Assembly: GCA_025846845.1 (NCBI GenBank)
Contig: JAOYTL010000008.1
Location: 248,001-312,000 of the forward strand
Length of the DNA: 64,000 nucleotides
Reading direction: 5' to 3'
Source of the DNA: Alloboseaceae bacterium BT-24-1
GTDB taxonomy: Bacteria > Pseudomonadota > Alphaproteobacteria > Rhizobiales > Beijerinckiaceae
The notes beneath the pieces were generated by a model. That model saw nothing but the letters and a program-made list of their open reading frames with translations. It had not been told where the DNA came from and searched no databases. The translations under genes and the position numbers were made by a program. This document shows positions 44,564 through 54,196 of this stretch, one piece after another (positions within the stretch are counted from its first letter, which is position 1; every line of letters begins with the position of its first letter).

Positions 44564-45491
44564 CGAGAACCGCCCGGCCGAGACCGATGGCGGCCGGCTC
44601 CCGCGCCCGAAGAAGCGCGACGTGCATGGCTGGATCGTGCTCGACAAGCCGGTCGGCATGACCTCGACCCACGCCGTCGCCGTGGTGAAGCGTGCCTTCT
44701 GCGCCAAGAAGGCCGGCCATGCCGGCACGCTCGACCCGCTGGCGTCAGGGCTGCTGCCGATCGCGCTCGGCGAGGCGACGAAGACCGTCCCCTTCGTGAT
44801 GGACGGGCGCAAGGCCTATGAGTTCACCGTCGCCTGGGGCTCGCAGACCGACACTGACGACACTGAAGGGCGCGTTGTCGCGACGTCGGAACATCGTCCG
44901 GATGAGGCGGCGATCGCGGCCCTGCTGCCGCGCTTCACCGGAACGATCCAGCAGGTGCCGCCGAAGTTCTCGGCTATCAAGATCGCCGGCGAGCGCGCCT
45001 ATGACCTCGCCCGCGACGGCGAGGAGGTGACGCTGCAGGCGCGCCCGGTCGAGATCACCGCGCTGCGGATCGTCCGGCACGACGGCCCGACCACCACCTT
45101 CGAAGCCGAATGTGGCAAGGGCACCTATGTCCGCGCCATCGCCCGCGATCTCGGCCTGGCGCTCGGCTGCCTCGGCCATGTCGCGCATCTGCGCCGGACC
45201 CGCGTCGGGCCGTTCGCGGTGGCGGATGCGGCGACCGTCGAGGCGCTGCGCGATGGCGACAATGCCACGGAAGCACTGCTGCCCGTCTCCGCGGCGCTCG
45301 CGCTGATCCCCGAGATCACCGTGCACCGCGACGCTGCACTGAGGCTCAAGCGCGGCCAGAGCGTGCTGCTGCGCGGTCGCGACGCGCCTCTGGAAGCCGA
45401 GGCGGTCTATGCGGTAAGTGGCGGCGTCCTGATCGCCACCGGCTCGATCACACAGGGCGAATTCGTCCCGCATCGCGTCTTCAACCTGTAG
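44550..45491 (+). CDS. truB: tRNA pseudouridine-55 synthase
   Basis: 313 residues. Motif I GWIVLDKPVGMTST and motif II KAGHAGTLDPLASGLL with the catalytic Asp (about residue 57). A PUA-like C-terminal part is present. The first 14 bases overlap rbfA. In relatives rpsO follows directly; here 9 kb of accessory genes intervene. Confidence 0.96.
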   Translation: MTMTDENRPAETDGGRLPRPKKRDVHGWIVLDKPVGMTSTHAVAVVKRAFCAKKAGHAGTLDPLASGLLPIALGEATKTVPFVMDGRKAYEFTVAWGSQTDTDDTEGRVVATSEHRPDEAAIAALLPRFTGTIQQVPPKFSAIKIAGERAYDLARDGEEVTLQARPVEITALRIVRHDGPTTTFEAECGKGTYVRAIARDLGLALGCLGHVAHLRRTRVGPFAVADAATVEALRDGDNATEALLPVSAALALIPEITVHRDAALRLKRGQSVLLRGRDAPLEAEAVYAVSGGVLIATGSITQGEFVPHRVFNL

Positions 45492-45661
45492 GCGAGCTGA
45501 CTTCCGGGCTGCACGCATACGTGCGGAAAGTGCTCGGAAACAGTACCTAAATTGCCTGAAAGCCGTGGTTTTTGGGCCGAAATACCCCCCTTTAAAACGA
45601 AATTTACCAGTTTAGAGACCTCCTTGAGTGCAGCCTGCCCCGGCAACCCAAGGAGCCACTC

Positions 45662-47761
45662 GTGAAGAAGCTCGCCTCGCTCTGGCTACCCATCTCGAAC
45701 CGGCTCGCCATCCTCGGGGTCGTCATCATCGCCGCCGCCGTGGCTGCGTCGGTCGTCCTGTCGATCCGCGCCGCCGACAGCGCGATGCGCGAACGGGCCC
45801 AGGCCAGCCTGATCGTCAACAGCAACCTGCTGCGCGATGTCCTGACCTCCAAGGGCGAAGCGCGGCTTGAGGGAGACAAGCTCTATTTCGGCTCCGAGCT
45901 GGTCAACGGCAATTTCGCCGCGGTCGACAAGGTCAAGGCGCTTTCCGGCGGCACGGCGACGGTGTTCATGGGCGACACCCGCGTCTCGACCAATGTCCAG
46001 AAGCCGGACGGCTCACGCGCGGTCGGCACCAAGCTGGCACAGGGCCCGGCCCATGATGCGGTCTTCAAAGAGCGCAGGACCTATTCCGGCGCCGCCGATA
46101 TCCTCGGCATTCCCTATTTCACCATCTACGAGCCGATCGTCCAGACGTCGAACAACGCAGTGATCGGCATTCTCTATGTCGGCATCAAGCAATCGGACTT
46201 CCTCACCGTCATCGACGAGATGATCCGCAACAACATCGCCGCAGGCCTCGCGATCGCCGCGATCGGCGGAGCGCTGCTGTTCTGGCTGACGCGCCGGATG
46301 TTGAGGCCTCTCGGCCAGCTCAAGGAAACGATGCTGAAGCTCGCTGCCGGCGACTTGGCCAGCGAGCCGCCAAAGCTGCGCAGCGGCGACGAAGTCGCGG
46401 CCATGGCCGATGCGGTCGCCATCCTGCGCCAGGCCGCGATCGAGAAGGCGCGGCTGGAAACCGAAGCGACGGAGCAGTCGGAACGCAGCGACTCCGAGCG
46501 CCGCAGCAACCAGGCCGAGCGCGAGCGCGCGGCGGAGCAGCAGCGCGACCATGCGCGACAGCAGGAGGCGATCGTCCATGCCCTCGCCTCCGGGCTGGAG
46601 CGGCTCGCCCAGGCCGACCTGACCTGCCGGCTCGAGGATGCCTTCCCGGCGGAGTACGAGCAACTGCGCGCCGACTTCAACGAAGCCGTCGATCGCCTCT
46701 CAGCAACGGTGTCGACGATCCAGTCGACGGCTTCGGAGGTCGGCATGGCGGCGCGCGAGATCAACACGGGCGCGGACGATCTGTCGAAGCGCACCGAGGA
46801 GCAGGCCTCCTCGCTGGAAGAGACCGCGGCGACGACCGAAGAGCTGGCAGCCTCGGTGAAGGCTTCCGCGCAAGGCGCGCGTCAGGCGGCGGCGATCGCC
46901 GAGGAGGCGATGAAGGCGGCCGAGAGCGGCGGCGCCATCGCCGGCGAGGCGGTCGCGGCCATGGCCCGGATCGAGGAGGCCTCGAAGAAGATCTCCGACA
47001 TCATCCGGGTGATCGACGACATCGCCTTCCAGACCAATCTGCTGGCACTCAACGCGGCGGTCGAGGCCGCCCGCGCCGGCGATGCCGGCAAGGGCTTTGC
47101 GGTGGTTGCCAGCGAGGTGCGGACGCTCGCGCAGCGCTCCAGCGAGGCGGCCAAGGACATTTCCGGACTGATCTCCTCCTCGAACAGCGAGGTCGAGACC
47201 GGCGTCAAGCTGGTCCGCCGGGCCGGCGACTCGCTGGAGAAGATCCTGTCGGCCTCGCAGAAGGTCACCGGCACGATCCAGGAGATCTCGGCGGCCTCGG
47301 CCGAACAGGCGCATGGCATCGACGAGATGAGCCAGGCGGTCGCCCATCTCGACGAGATGACCCAGGCCAACGCCGCGCTCGCCGAGCAGAGCGCTGCCTC
47401 GGCCGGGGCGCTGTCAGGCCGCATCGGCGAGCTCAACACGCTGGTGGCGAGCTTCCGGACCGGGAACGCCTCGGCCGGACCGGCCATGGCCGGGACAGGT
47501 TCCGCTGGCACCGTGACACGCCCGGCGGCGAGGCCTGCGGCCCGAACGCCGGCGCGCGCCGGCGCCCCGCTCCACCCGGCAGGCTCGGCCGATCGCGGCA
47601 GCGGCCACGCCCCCGAGCCGGAACGGCTGCGCCAGCTCGCCGAGGCCGCCTTCGCCCAGCAGCAGACCGCGCCACGCCGCGAGCCGGCGCGGGCGACAGC
47701 CGCACCTGTCCGCAAGGCCGCCAACGGCCGCGCCGGAGACGATGGCTGGGAAGAGTTCTAG
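45662..47761 (+). CDS. Methyl-accepting chemotaxis protein with Cache-type sensor
   Basis: 699 residues, GTG start with AAGGAG upstream. A membrane helix (about residues 15-35), a periplasmic single-Cache-like region (about 40-180), a second helix (about 190-215) and HAMP units lead to the signalling domain with the conserved tip IDDIAFQTNLLALNAAVEAARAG. The C-terminal end is GWEEF, which fits the xWxxF pentapeptide that tethers CheR/CheB. Between them lies an A/P/R-rich linker. No che gene is nearby, so it is an orphan receptor. Ligand unknown. Confidence 0.93.
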   Translation: MKKLASLWLPISNRLAILGVVIIAAAVAASVVLSIRAADSAMRERAQASLIVNSNLLRDVLTSKGEARLEGDKLYFGSELVNGNFAAVDKVKALSGGTATVFMGDTRVSTNVQKPDGSRAVGTKLAQGPAHDAVFKERRTYSGAADILGIPYFTIYEPIVQTSNNAVIGILYVGIKQSDFLTVIDEMIRNNIAAGLAIAAIGGALLFWLTRRMLRPLGQLKETMLKLAAGDLASEPPKLRSGDEVAAMADAVAILRQAAIEKARLETEATEQSERSDSERRSNQAERERAAEQQRDHARQQEAIVHALASGLERLAQADLTCRLEDAFPAEYEQLRADFNEAVDRLSATVSTIQSTASEVGMAAREINTGADDLSKRTEEQASSLEETAATTEELAASVKASAQGARQAAAIAEEAMKAAESGGAIAGEAVAAMARIEEASKKISDIIRVIDDIAFQTNLLALNAAVEAARAGDAGKGFAVVASEVRTLAQRSSEAAKDISGLISSSNSEVETGVKLVRRAGDSLEKILSASQKVTGTIQEISAASAEQAHGIDEMSQAVAHLDEMTQANAALAEQSAASAGALSGRIGELNTLVASFRTGNASAGPAMAGTGSAGTVTRPAARPAARTPARAGAPLHPAGSADRGSGHAPEPERLRQLAEAAFAQQQTAPRREPARATAAPVRKAANGRAGDDGWEEF

Positions 47762-47780
47762 GAAGCGCTAGGCCGAGCGC

Positions 47781-48680
47781 TCAGCCGCTGTAGATCGCTT
47801 CGCCGCCGCGCAGGCGGGCGACATCGCGCAGCGGTGGAGCGCCGAACAGGCGACTATATTCGCGGCTGAACTGCGAGGGGCTCTCATAGCCGACCTCGAA
47901 CCCGGCCGAGGCCGCGTCCTGCGCATTGGCCAGGATCAGCCGGCGCGCCTCCTGCAGGCGTAGCTGCTTCTGGTATTGCAGCGGGCTCATCGCCGTCACC
48001 GCCTTGAAATGCTGATGCAGCGCGGAGGGGCTCATCCGCGCCTCGGTCGCGACGATCTCGATGCTGAAAGGCTTGCGGTAGTTGCGCTTGATCCAGCCGA
48101 TGGCGCGGTTGACCTGCTGCAGCTTGCTCTCCGCCACCGCGATCTGACGCAGGCGCGACGCCTGCTCGCCAGTCAGCAGACGATAGAGAATCTCGCGCTC
48201 GGCCAGAGGCGCGAGCACCGGAACGTCGGCAGGATTGGCCAACAGGCCGGTCAGCCGGAGCACGGCATCGAGCAGGGCTGGCGTCATCGGGCTGACCGTC
48301 ATACCCGGGCCAGGCGGCAGCTCCCGCTCGGCGAGAGGCGCAGATTCCAGCATCAGCGCACTGATCGCGAGCGGATCCAGCTCGAGCTTGACGCAGAGAT
48401 AGGGCTTTTCCGGCGTCGCCTCGATCACCTGGCCGATGACGGGCAAATCGAGCGAGACGATAAGGCAGTGAGCCGCATCGTAGCGATAGATCCGGTCACC
48501 CAGAATCACCTGCTTGGCACCCTGGGCGATGATGCAGAGCGCCGGCTCGTGCAGACCGTGCATCGGCTCGCTCGGCTGCGAGAGACGGACCACCTTCAAT
48601 CGCGGGATCGGCGTCGCGTGAACGCCGTCGGTCGGCGCAAAACGCGCGATCAGCGCGGCGAGTTCCTCGACCTGGGCCAT
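47781..48680 (-). CDS. AraC-family transcriptional regulator
   Basis: 299 residues from ATG 48680, preceded by AAGGAGG. The N-terminal AraC_N-type sensor domain contains PMHGLHEPALCIIAQGAKQVILGD and CVKLELDP. Two HTH motifs are at the C-terminus (FSIEIVATEARMSPSALHQHFKAVT and AASAGFEVGYESPSQFSREYSRLFG). It converges on the MCP gene and is divergent from the Atu4866-like gene, separated by about 300 bases. Confidence 0.93.
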   Translation of the reverse strand: MAQVEELAALIARFAPTDGVHATPIPRLKVVRLSQPSEPMHGLHEPALCIIAQGAKQVILGDRIYRYDAAHCLIVSLDLPVIGQVIEATPEKPYLCVKLELDPLAISALMLESAPLAERELPPGPGMTVSPMTPALLDAVLRLTGLLANPADVPVLAPLAEREILYRLLTGEQASRLRQIAVAESKLQQVNRAIGWIKRNYRKPFSIEIVATEARMSPSALHQHFKAVTAMSPLQYQKQLRLQEARRLILANAQDAASAGFEVGYESPSQFSREYSRLFGAPPLRDVARLRGGEAIYSG

Positions 48681-48979
48681 GCGAGAATCCTCCTTCGCCA
48701 GCGACCGGCAGCCGCCTCGGCTTCGGACTTTCATATAAGGAAGGGCGGGAGTTTTGCGATGGCTTGGCTATATCGCTGGAGGATCAGGCAATGATCGCGG
48801 CGGATCGATCTACCGCTTCCCGCCGGTGCCGGTGCATTGTCCGACCATACCGGCAGCGTTGGTGAACAACGGACCTAGGGGCGAACGCCCCGGCGTCCTG
48901 TGCCGGTCACTACTGACATGTTCCTGTCAGAGGCGGCGCTATCTGCACCGCCCAACACCCTGAACAAAAGGAGGACATC

Positions 48980-49366
48980 ATGCCCTTCAGCCAGGTCATC
49001 CAGTCACTCGGCGCGATCGCGTCGATCATCGCGCCGGCCAAGCCGATGGTTCGTCCGCTCGAGATCGATCTCGAACTCCCGGAGCCATTGACCAAAGCCG
49101 AGCTCGCCGTGCTCGGCCGCTGGATCAGCGAGGACGGTGCCATCCGGCTCGATCTTCGCCCCAATGGCCGCTTCGGCAAGCAGCGCGATCAGACGCCGAG
49201 CCATGGCGGCCGCTACGAGGTCGATGCGTCGCTGCTTTATTTCGAGAGCGACGCCGGCCATGTCTGGCGCGGCGAACTTCGCCGCGGCCAGCTCGCTTTC
49301 GGCGAGAAGCGTTTTCGCCGGACCATGCAGCTCGATCCGGCCAGAATGATTCAATCCGGCCGGTGA
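48980..49366 (+). CDS. Atu4866-like small protein
   Basis: 128 residues, preceded by AAAGGAGG. After a hydrophobic stretch (about residues 8-20, GAIASIIAPAK) the C-terminal 80 residues contain GRWISEDGAIRLDLRPNGRF, GGRYEVDASLLYFESDAGHVWRG, a pattern recalling the Agrobacterium Atu4866 beta-barrel domain. Function is unknown. Its neighbour AraC may control it. The 299-base gap 48681-48979 before it holds no other convincing gene or motif. Confidence 0.65.
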   Translation: MPFSQVIQSLGAIASIIAPAKPMVRPLEIDLELPEPLTKAELAVLGRWISEDGAIRLDLRPNGRFGKQRDQTPSHGGRYEVDASLLYFESDAGHVWRGELRRGQLAFGEKRFRRTMQLDPARMIQSGR

Positions 49367-49403
49367 AGCCCTGGGCTACTGAGGCAGGACCCCGTGTCCT
49401 GCC

Positions 49404-50015
49404 TCAGTAGCCGACAGTAAAGCGCTGACGCGCATGCGCCGGCGTCTCCAGCTCGTCGACCAGGGCGACGGCATAGTCCTCGGCCGAGATTCGGCTCTGG
49501 CCCTTGCCGTCGGCCAGGAGCTGGTCCCTGCCGAGACGGAACCGGCCGGTGCGCTCGCCCGGCTCGATCAAGGCGGAGGGCGAGAGGAAGGTCCAGTCGA
49601 GGCCGCTCTCGCTCTTCAGCAGATCGAGGAAGGCACCGCCCTTCCTGGCTTCATCGAGATAGATCGTCGGGAATTCAGGTGTGTCGAACAATTTCACGCC
49701 CGGCGCGACCTCCAGGCTGCCGGCGCCGCCGACGACGAGATAGCGCTTCACGCCGGACTGCTTCACCGCCGCGAGCAGCGTCGCCGGATCGCTTGCGGAG
49801 AAGTGCACCGCGCTGATCACCGCATCATGGCCGGCGAGCAGGCCTGCGAGCCCGTCCTTGTCGTAGACATCGCCGGTCTTCGCGGTGACGCCGGCGCCCT
49901 GCGGCACCTTCTCCGGATTGCGGACGATGGCGGTGACCTGATGGCCGCGGCTGGTGAGCTCGGCGAGCAGGCGCGAACCGATGAAACCGGTGGCGCCGAT
50001 GAGGGCAATCTTCAT
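49404..50015 (-). CDS. NAD(P)-binding oxidoreductase (NmrA/YwnB-like)
   Basis: 203 residues from ATG 50015 with AAGGA upstream. Rossmann motif IGATGFIGSRLL at residues about 5-16, then VTAIVRNPEKVP, HDAVISAVHF and RYLVVGGAGSLEV. No catalytic YxxxK is obvious, as in atypical short-chain reductases of this class. Divergent from the HxlR gene, a common pairing for quinone- or aldehyde-responsive systems; that link is inferred. Confidence 0.88.
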   Translation of the reverse strand: MKIALIGATGFIGSRLLAELTSRGHQVTAIVRNPEKVPQGAGVTAKTGDVYDKDGLAGLLAGHDAVISAVHFSASDPATLLAAVKQSGVKRYLVVGGAGSLEVAPGVKLFDTPEFPTIYLDEARKGGAFLDLLKSESGLDWTFLSPSALIEPGERTGRFRLGRDQLLADGKGQSRISAEDYAVALVDELETPAHARQRFTVGY

Positions 50016-50135
50016 GACGAGTGTCCTTAGGTATCCAACGGGAACCAACATCCCAATGGACACCAGATGGCGCATGTGCGATTTTTGCTCAAGAAGGCAC
50101 TTTCACGCCACAAGGTCACCTGCCGGAAACCTGCC

Positions 50136-50507
50136 ATGCTGCATCGCCCCGACGCATTCGACGCCCGCTGCCCGACAAGGCAGGTGCTCGACCGGATCGG
50201 CGACAAATGGGCGGTGCTGGTGCTGATCCTGCTCGAGCGGGAGACACTGCGCTTCAATGTCCTGCGCCGCAAGATCGAGAACATCTCGCAAAAGATGCTG
50301 TCGCAGACGCTGAAGAGCCTCGAGCGCGACGGCCTGATCACCCGCCGCGCCTTCCCAACCGTCCCGGTGACGGTCGAATATTCGCTGACGCCGCTCGGGC
50401 GCACGCTCGCCGGCACGGTCGCGGCGCTGACGCAATGGGCGGAAGCTCATATCGGCGAGATCGAGGAAGCCCAGCGCCGCTATGACCGCGGCGAGGTCGC
50501 TGCCTGA
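50136..50507 (+). CDS. HxlR-family winged-helix regulator
   Basis: 123 residues from ATG 50136; an upstream ATG at 50067 in the same frame would add 23 residues but reads through the likely promoter. CPTRQVLDRIGDKWAVLVLILL with the conserved N-terminal Cys, RFNVLRRKIENISQKMLSQTLKSLERDGLI, and VEYSLTPLGRTL are the family blocks. The Cys is a redox sensor in several members. Shares the 120-base divergent region with the NAD(P)-binding gene, in which GTGTCC and GGACAC (near 50018 and 50057) form a loose dyad. Confidence 0.92.
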   Translation: MLHRPDAFDARCPTRQVLDRIGDKWAVLVLILLERETLRFNVLRRKIENISQKMLSQTLKSLERDGLITRRAFPTVPVTVEYSLTPLGRTLAGTVAALTQWAEAHIGEIEEAQRRYDRGEVAA

Positions 50508-53057
50508 TCAGCGTTTCAGCGCTCGCTTTGGCTTGAAGAAAGCGGCCCAGGCGTCATCAGGAGGGCCCTTCTTCGTGACTTCCGGCGCCTTGAAGGCATC
50601 GGGCGCCAGACCCTTCTCCAGCAGCTCCCAGGCGACCGGCATGGCGACCGCGGCGCCGGGGCGGGCCCTTGTCGAGAACGGCGCGATCGCGGTCGAGCCG
50701 CGGCCATTGCGGAGATAGTCGATGAAGATGCGGCCCTTGCGCGCCTTCTTCGACAGGGTCGCGGTGTAGAGCTTCGGCTCGGCCTGCTCCATCGCCTTGG
50801 CGAAGTCGCGGGCGAAGCCCTTGACCTCGTCCCAATCGGCCTTGGGCTTCAGCGGCAGCACGACGTGGAAGCCCTTGCCGCCGGAGGTCTTGAGGAAACT
50901 CTCGAAGCCGAGCTCGTCCAGGCGCTGGCGCACGGTCAACGCCGCCTCGCGCACCCGCTCCATCGGCACGCCCTGGTCAGGGTCGAGATCGAAGATGATC
51001 TGGTCGGGCGTCTCGACCGCGCCGACTTTCGCGCCCCAGACATGGACTTCGACCGTGCCGAGCTGGACCAGTGCGGCGAGGCCGTCGAAGTCGTGGATGA
51101 AGAGCAGCTCCTCGCCATCCTTGTCCTTCATCCGCGAGACGGCCTTGTGCAGGCCGGCGCCGGCATGCTTCTGGAAGAAGACCTGGCCGCCGACGCCGTC
51201 CGGCGCGCGCAGCAGGCTTAAGGGGCGCTCGACCACAAACGGCGCCATGTGCTCCCAGACGCTGGCGTAGTAATCGAGCAGATCCTGCTTGGTGAAGCCG
51301 ATATCGGGCCAGAGCGGCTTGTCTGGATTGCTCAGCGTCACGGTTGTCTCCGGTCCAGCTGCGGGCTTGCGCGACGTTTTCTTCGCCGCCCTGTCCGGCT
51401 TGGCCCTGGCAGGCCTCTCCGCGACGACCTCCTGCGCCGGCTTGTCCTCGCGCAGACCGAGGAAGGCCGAGTGCCGCAGGGTCTTCGAGGTCGTCCAGGA
51501 GCCGAAGGCGATCTCGGCGACGAGCTCGGGCTTGACCCAGACGATACCACGCTCGCGGCCGGCTTCACCTTTGAAGGGCGAGGCTTTCGCGGCGATGGCA
51601 TCGAGCTTTTTCTTCAGCGCAGCGGCGGAATTGCGGGTGAAGCCGGTGCCGACCCGGCCAACGGGCTTCAGCTCGTCATCCTCATGATAGCCGAGGAGGA
51701 GCGAGCCGAGCTGGTTGCGCGAGGCTTTGGACGGGACATAGCCCGCGATGACGAATTCCTGACGCTGCGTGCATTTCGACTTGATCCAGTCACGCCCAAG
51801 GCCACTGCGGTAGGGCGCCTCGGCGCGCTTCGAAATCACGCCCTCCAGCCCCATGCGACAGGCATGGCGCAGCATGATCTGGCCCGGCTCGATGAAATGC
51901 TCGGAATAGCGCAGCGGCGAATCCGGCCCGGCGGCGCGTAGCAGCTCCTCCAGCCGCTCCTTGCGGGCGAGCAGCGGCTCGGCCTGCAGATTCTCGCCGT
52001 CGAGATGGAGCAGGTCGAAGGCGAAGAAGACGAGGTCCGCAGTCTCGCCGTCCGACAAGGCGGCCTGCAGGGCGGAGAAGGAGGAAATGCCGTTCTCGCC
52101 CAGCGCCACGACCTCGCCGTCGATCAGCGCGGTCTCGCAAGGCAGAGCGGCGAAAGCATCGGCGATGCCGCTGCCGAAGCGCTCGGTCCAGTCGAGCCCG
52201 GTCCGCGTGAGCAACTTGACCTTTCCAGCGGATATCCTGCCCTGCAGTCGGTAACCATCGAACTTGACCTCGTGCAGCCAGGCTTCGCCGGCCGGTGGCT
52301 TGTCCTGCAAGGTCGCGAGGCATGGCTCGACGAAACGCGGCAGCGGCTCGCCCTCGGTCTTTGCCGAGCGCCCGGCTGCCTTGGCCTTCGCAGGCTTGGA
52401 TTTGGCACTCTTGGGCTTGGCATTTTTGGGCTTGCGGCCCTTCGCGGGCTTCTCATCGGTCGACCAGACGTCCCCTTTGGGATCCTCGCCGATCTCCTCG
52501 ACGCTCCTGCCCGACTTCACCGAATCCGGCGCTGTCTCCAGGAGGTCCTCGTCGTCACGGGCGAAATCGTCGTCGACCTTGATCAGCAGCCAGTTGTCGC
52601 GCTTCTCGCCGCGGCGGGGCTTCAGACGCACCAGATGCCAGCGGCCGCCGAGCTTGTGACCTTCGAGCGCGAAGGCGAGATGGCCTTTCTCCATGCCGCG
52701 AACGGGATCGCTCTCGGGAATCCATTTGCCTTCGTCCCAGATGACGACCGAGCCGGCGCCGTACTCGCCTTCGGGAATCGTGCCTTCGAAGGCGCCGTAT
52801 TCGAGCGGATGGTCCTCGACATGGACGGCGAGGCGCTTCTCACCGGGATCGAGGCTAGGCCCGCGCGTCACCGCCCAGGACCAGAGTACGCCGCCGTATT
52901 CGAGCCTGAGATCGTAATGCAGGCGACGGGCCGCATGCTTGTGGATCACGAAGGCACCACCGGCCTGCGCTGCCTTGCGACGGCGTCCTGCGGCGCCTTT
53001 CGGCTCGCGGGTGCGGGAGAAATCGCGTTTCGAACGATACAGGTCGAGATTGGCCAT
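50508..53057 (-). CDS. ligD: Multifunctional NHEJ DNA ligase LigD
   Basis: 849 residues. Order PE-LIG-POL: 3'-phosphoesterase (about 34-150, FVIHKHAARRLHYDLRLEYG), ATP-dependent ligase (about 238-535, nucleophile Lys265 in EVKFDGYRLQ), and AEP-type polymerase (about 585-830, catalytic Asp pair in IIFDLDPD). The two linkers (about 203-234 and 545-580) are K/A/P-rich. Seals double-strand breaks with Ku. Located 18 bases after ku on the same strand. Confidence 0.97.
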   Translation of the reverse strand: MANLDLYRSKRDFSRTREPKGAAGRRRKAAQAGGAFVIHKHAARRLHYDLRLEYGGVLWSWAVTRGPSLDPGEKRLAVHVEDHPLEYGAFEGTIPEGEYGAGSVVIWDEGKWIPESDPVRGMEKGHLAFALEGHKLGGRWHLVRLKPRRGEKRDNWLLIKVDDDFARDDEDLLETAPDSVKSGRSVEEIGEDPKGDVWSTDEKPAKGRKPKNAKPKSAKSKPAKAKAAGRSAKTEGEPLPRFVEPCLATLQDKPPAGEAWLHEVKFDGYRLQGRISAGKVKLLTRTGLDWTERFGSGIADAFAALPCETALIDGEVVALGENGISSFSALQAALSDGETADLVFFAFDLLHLDGENLQAEPLLARKERLEELLRAAGPDSPLRYSEHFIEPGQIMLRHACRMGLEGVISKRAEAPYRSGLGRDWIKSKCTQRQEFVIAGYVPSKASRNQLGSLLLGYHEDDELKPVGRVGTGFTRNSAAALKKKLDAIAAKASPFKGEAGRERGIVWVKPELVAEIAFGSWTTSKTLRHSAFLGLREDKPAQEVVAERPARAKPDRAAKKTSRKPAAGPETTVTLSNPDKPLWPDIGFTKQDLLDYYASVWEHMAPFVVERPLSLLRAPDGVGGQVFFQKHAGAGLHKAVSRMKDKDGEELLFIHDFDGLAALVQLGTVEVHVWGAKVGAVETPDQIIFDLDPDQGVPMERVREAALTVRQRLDELGFESFLKTSGGKGFHVVLPLKPKADWDEVKGFARDFAKAMEQAEPKLYTATLSKKARKGRIFIDYLRNGRGSTAIAPFSTRARPGAAVAMPVAWELLEKGLAPDAFKAPEVTKKGPPDDAWAAFFKPKRALKR

Positions 53058-53075
53058 GGCGCCCTCCGACGCGCG

Positions 53076-53954
53076 TCAGGCGCTCTTCCTGGCCTTGCCG
53101 GCAGCGGGCTTTTTGGTCGGCTTTCGGGTGCCGGCTGGCTTCTTGTCGCGAGCGGAAGATTTGCCGGACGGACCGCTCTCCTCGCCGAGGCTCTTCTTTA
53201 GCGCCTCGAACAGGTTGACGACGTTGGAGGGACGCTCGGCCGGCTTCGCCACCGGCGGCTTCTTGCCCTTGCGCTTGGCTGCGATCAGCTCGAGGAGCGC
53301 CTCTTCATAGCGATCCTCGAAACCGGTGGGATCGAACTTTGCCTGCTTCTTGTCGATGATATGGGTGGCGAGATCGACCAGTTCCTCGTCGAGCTTGCCC
53401 TTGCGCAGGCCGTCGAAGATCTCGGCCGGCTGGCGCACGGTCTTGTCGTAGCGCAGCGTGGTGAGCAGCAGGCCCTTGTCGAAGGGTTCGATCATCACCG
53501 GACGCTCGCGGCGATAAAGCACGATGCGGGCGATTCCGGCCTTCTTCTGCTTTGCCATCGCCTCGCGGATCACGGCGAAAGCCTCCTCCGAGACCTCGTC
53601 GGAAGGGCTGAGATAATAGGGCTGGTCGAAATAGATCTGCGGGATCGCGGCGCGGTCGACGAACTGCTCGATCGACAACGTATGCGAGCTCTCGATCTGG
53701 ACCGCGTCGATCTCATCCTCCTCGATAAGCAGGTATTCGTCGCCGCCGATCTCGTAGCCCTTGACCTCGTCGTCGCTGTCGACCGGCTTGCCGCTGACGC
53801 TGTCGATGTACTGACGGCGCACGGTATTGCCAGTCTTGCGGTTGATGACGCGGAAGGAGACCTTCTCGCTATGGTCGGTCGCCGAGGTCAGTTCGACGGC
53901 GCAGGAGACCAGCGAGAGCTTGAGATAGCCCTTCCAGGCCGGGCGGGGCGCCAT
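53076..53954 (-). CDS. ku: Ku protein of bacterial NHEJ
   Basis: 292 residues. Core beta-barrel blocks MAPRPAWKGYLKLSLVSCAVEL, KVSFRVINRKTGNTVRRQYID and VDLATHIIDKKQAKFDP match bacterial Ku. The C-terminal 45 residues are lysine-rich (KKPAGTRKPTKKPAAGK), typical for DNA- and LigD-contacting tails. The start overlaps the preceding stop (TGATG). Confidence 0.97.
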   Translation of the reverse strand: MAPRPAWKGYLKLSLVSCAVELTSATDHSEKVSFRVINRKTGNTVRRQYIDSVSGKPVDSDDEVKGYEIGGDEYLLIEEDEIDAVQIESSHTLSIEQFVDRAAIPQIYFDQPYYLSPSDEVSEEAFAVIREAMAKQKKAGIARIVLYRRERPVMIEPFDKGLLLTTLRYDKTVRQPAEIFDGLRKGKLDEELVDLATHIIDKKQAKFDPTGFEDRYEEALLELIAAKRKGKKPPVAKPAERPSNVVNLFEALKKSLGEESGPSGKSSARDKKPAGTRKPTKKPAAGKARKSA

Positions 53955-54196
53955 CAGGCTGCCCTCAACGCCGGACGGGCCGGGAAGGCCGGCGGCAAGC
54001 CCCGCAGCCAGGCCTCGGCGCGGACGATCTCGTCACGGGTCACCACCGGCACGGGATCGGAGAGAATCGCCAGCAGCACCTCACGGTCGAGCTGGCCGTT
54101 GGCGATCACGTCGCGGAGTGCGTCGCGGGTCTCGCGCTCGGCTCGGAGCTGAGCGCCGAGCGCAATGATGAGGCGGTCCTTCGGCATGGCGGACAT
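53954..54196 (-). CDS. Small protein encoded ahead of ku, function unknown
   Basis: 80 residues from ATG 54196; a second ATG three codons later is possible. The stop overlaps the ku start as TGATG, so ku translation is coupled to it. The sequence is helical and charged (LIIALGAQLRAERETRDALRDVI, TRDEIVRAEAWLRGL), with a proline-rich end. No family recognised. The coupling suggests a role in, or a regulatory link to, NHEJ. Confidence 0.65.
   Translation of the reverse strand: MSAMPKDRLIIALGAQLRAERETRDALRDVIANGQLDREVLLAILSDPVPVVTRDEIVRAEAWLRGLPPAFPARPALRAA

Noticed and set aside
48681..48979. Possible small gene at 48754-48963
   Set aside because: No ribosome-binding site or family-like sequence, and it ends within the leader of the Atu4866-like gene.
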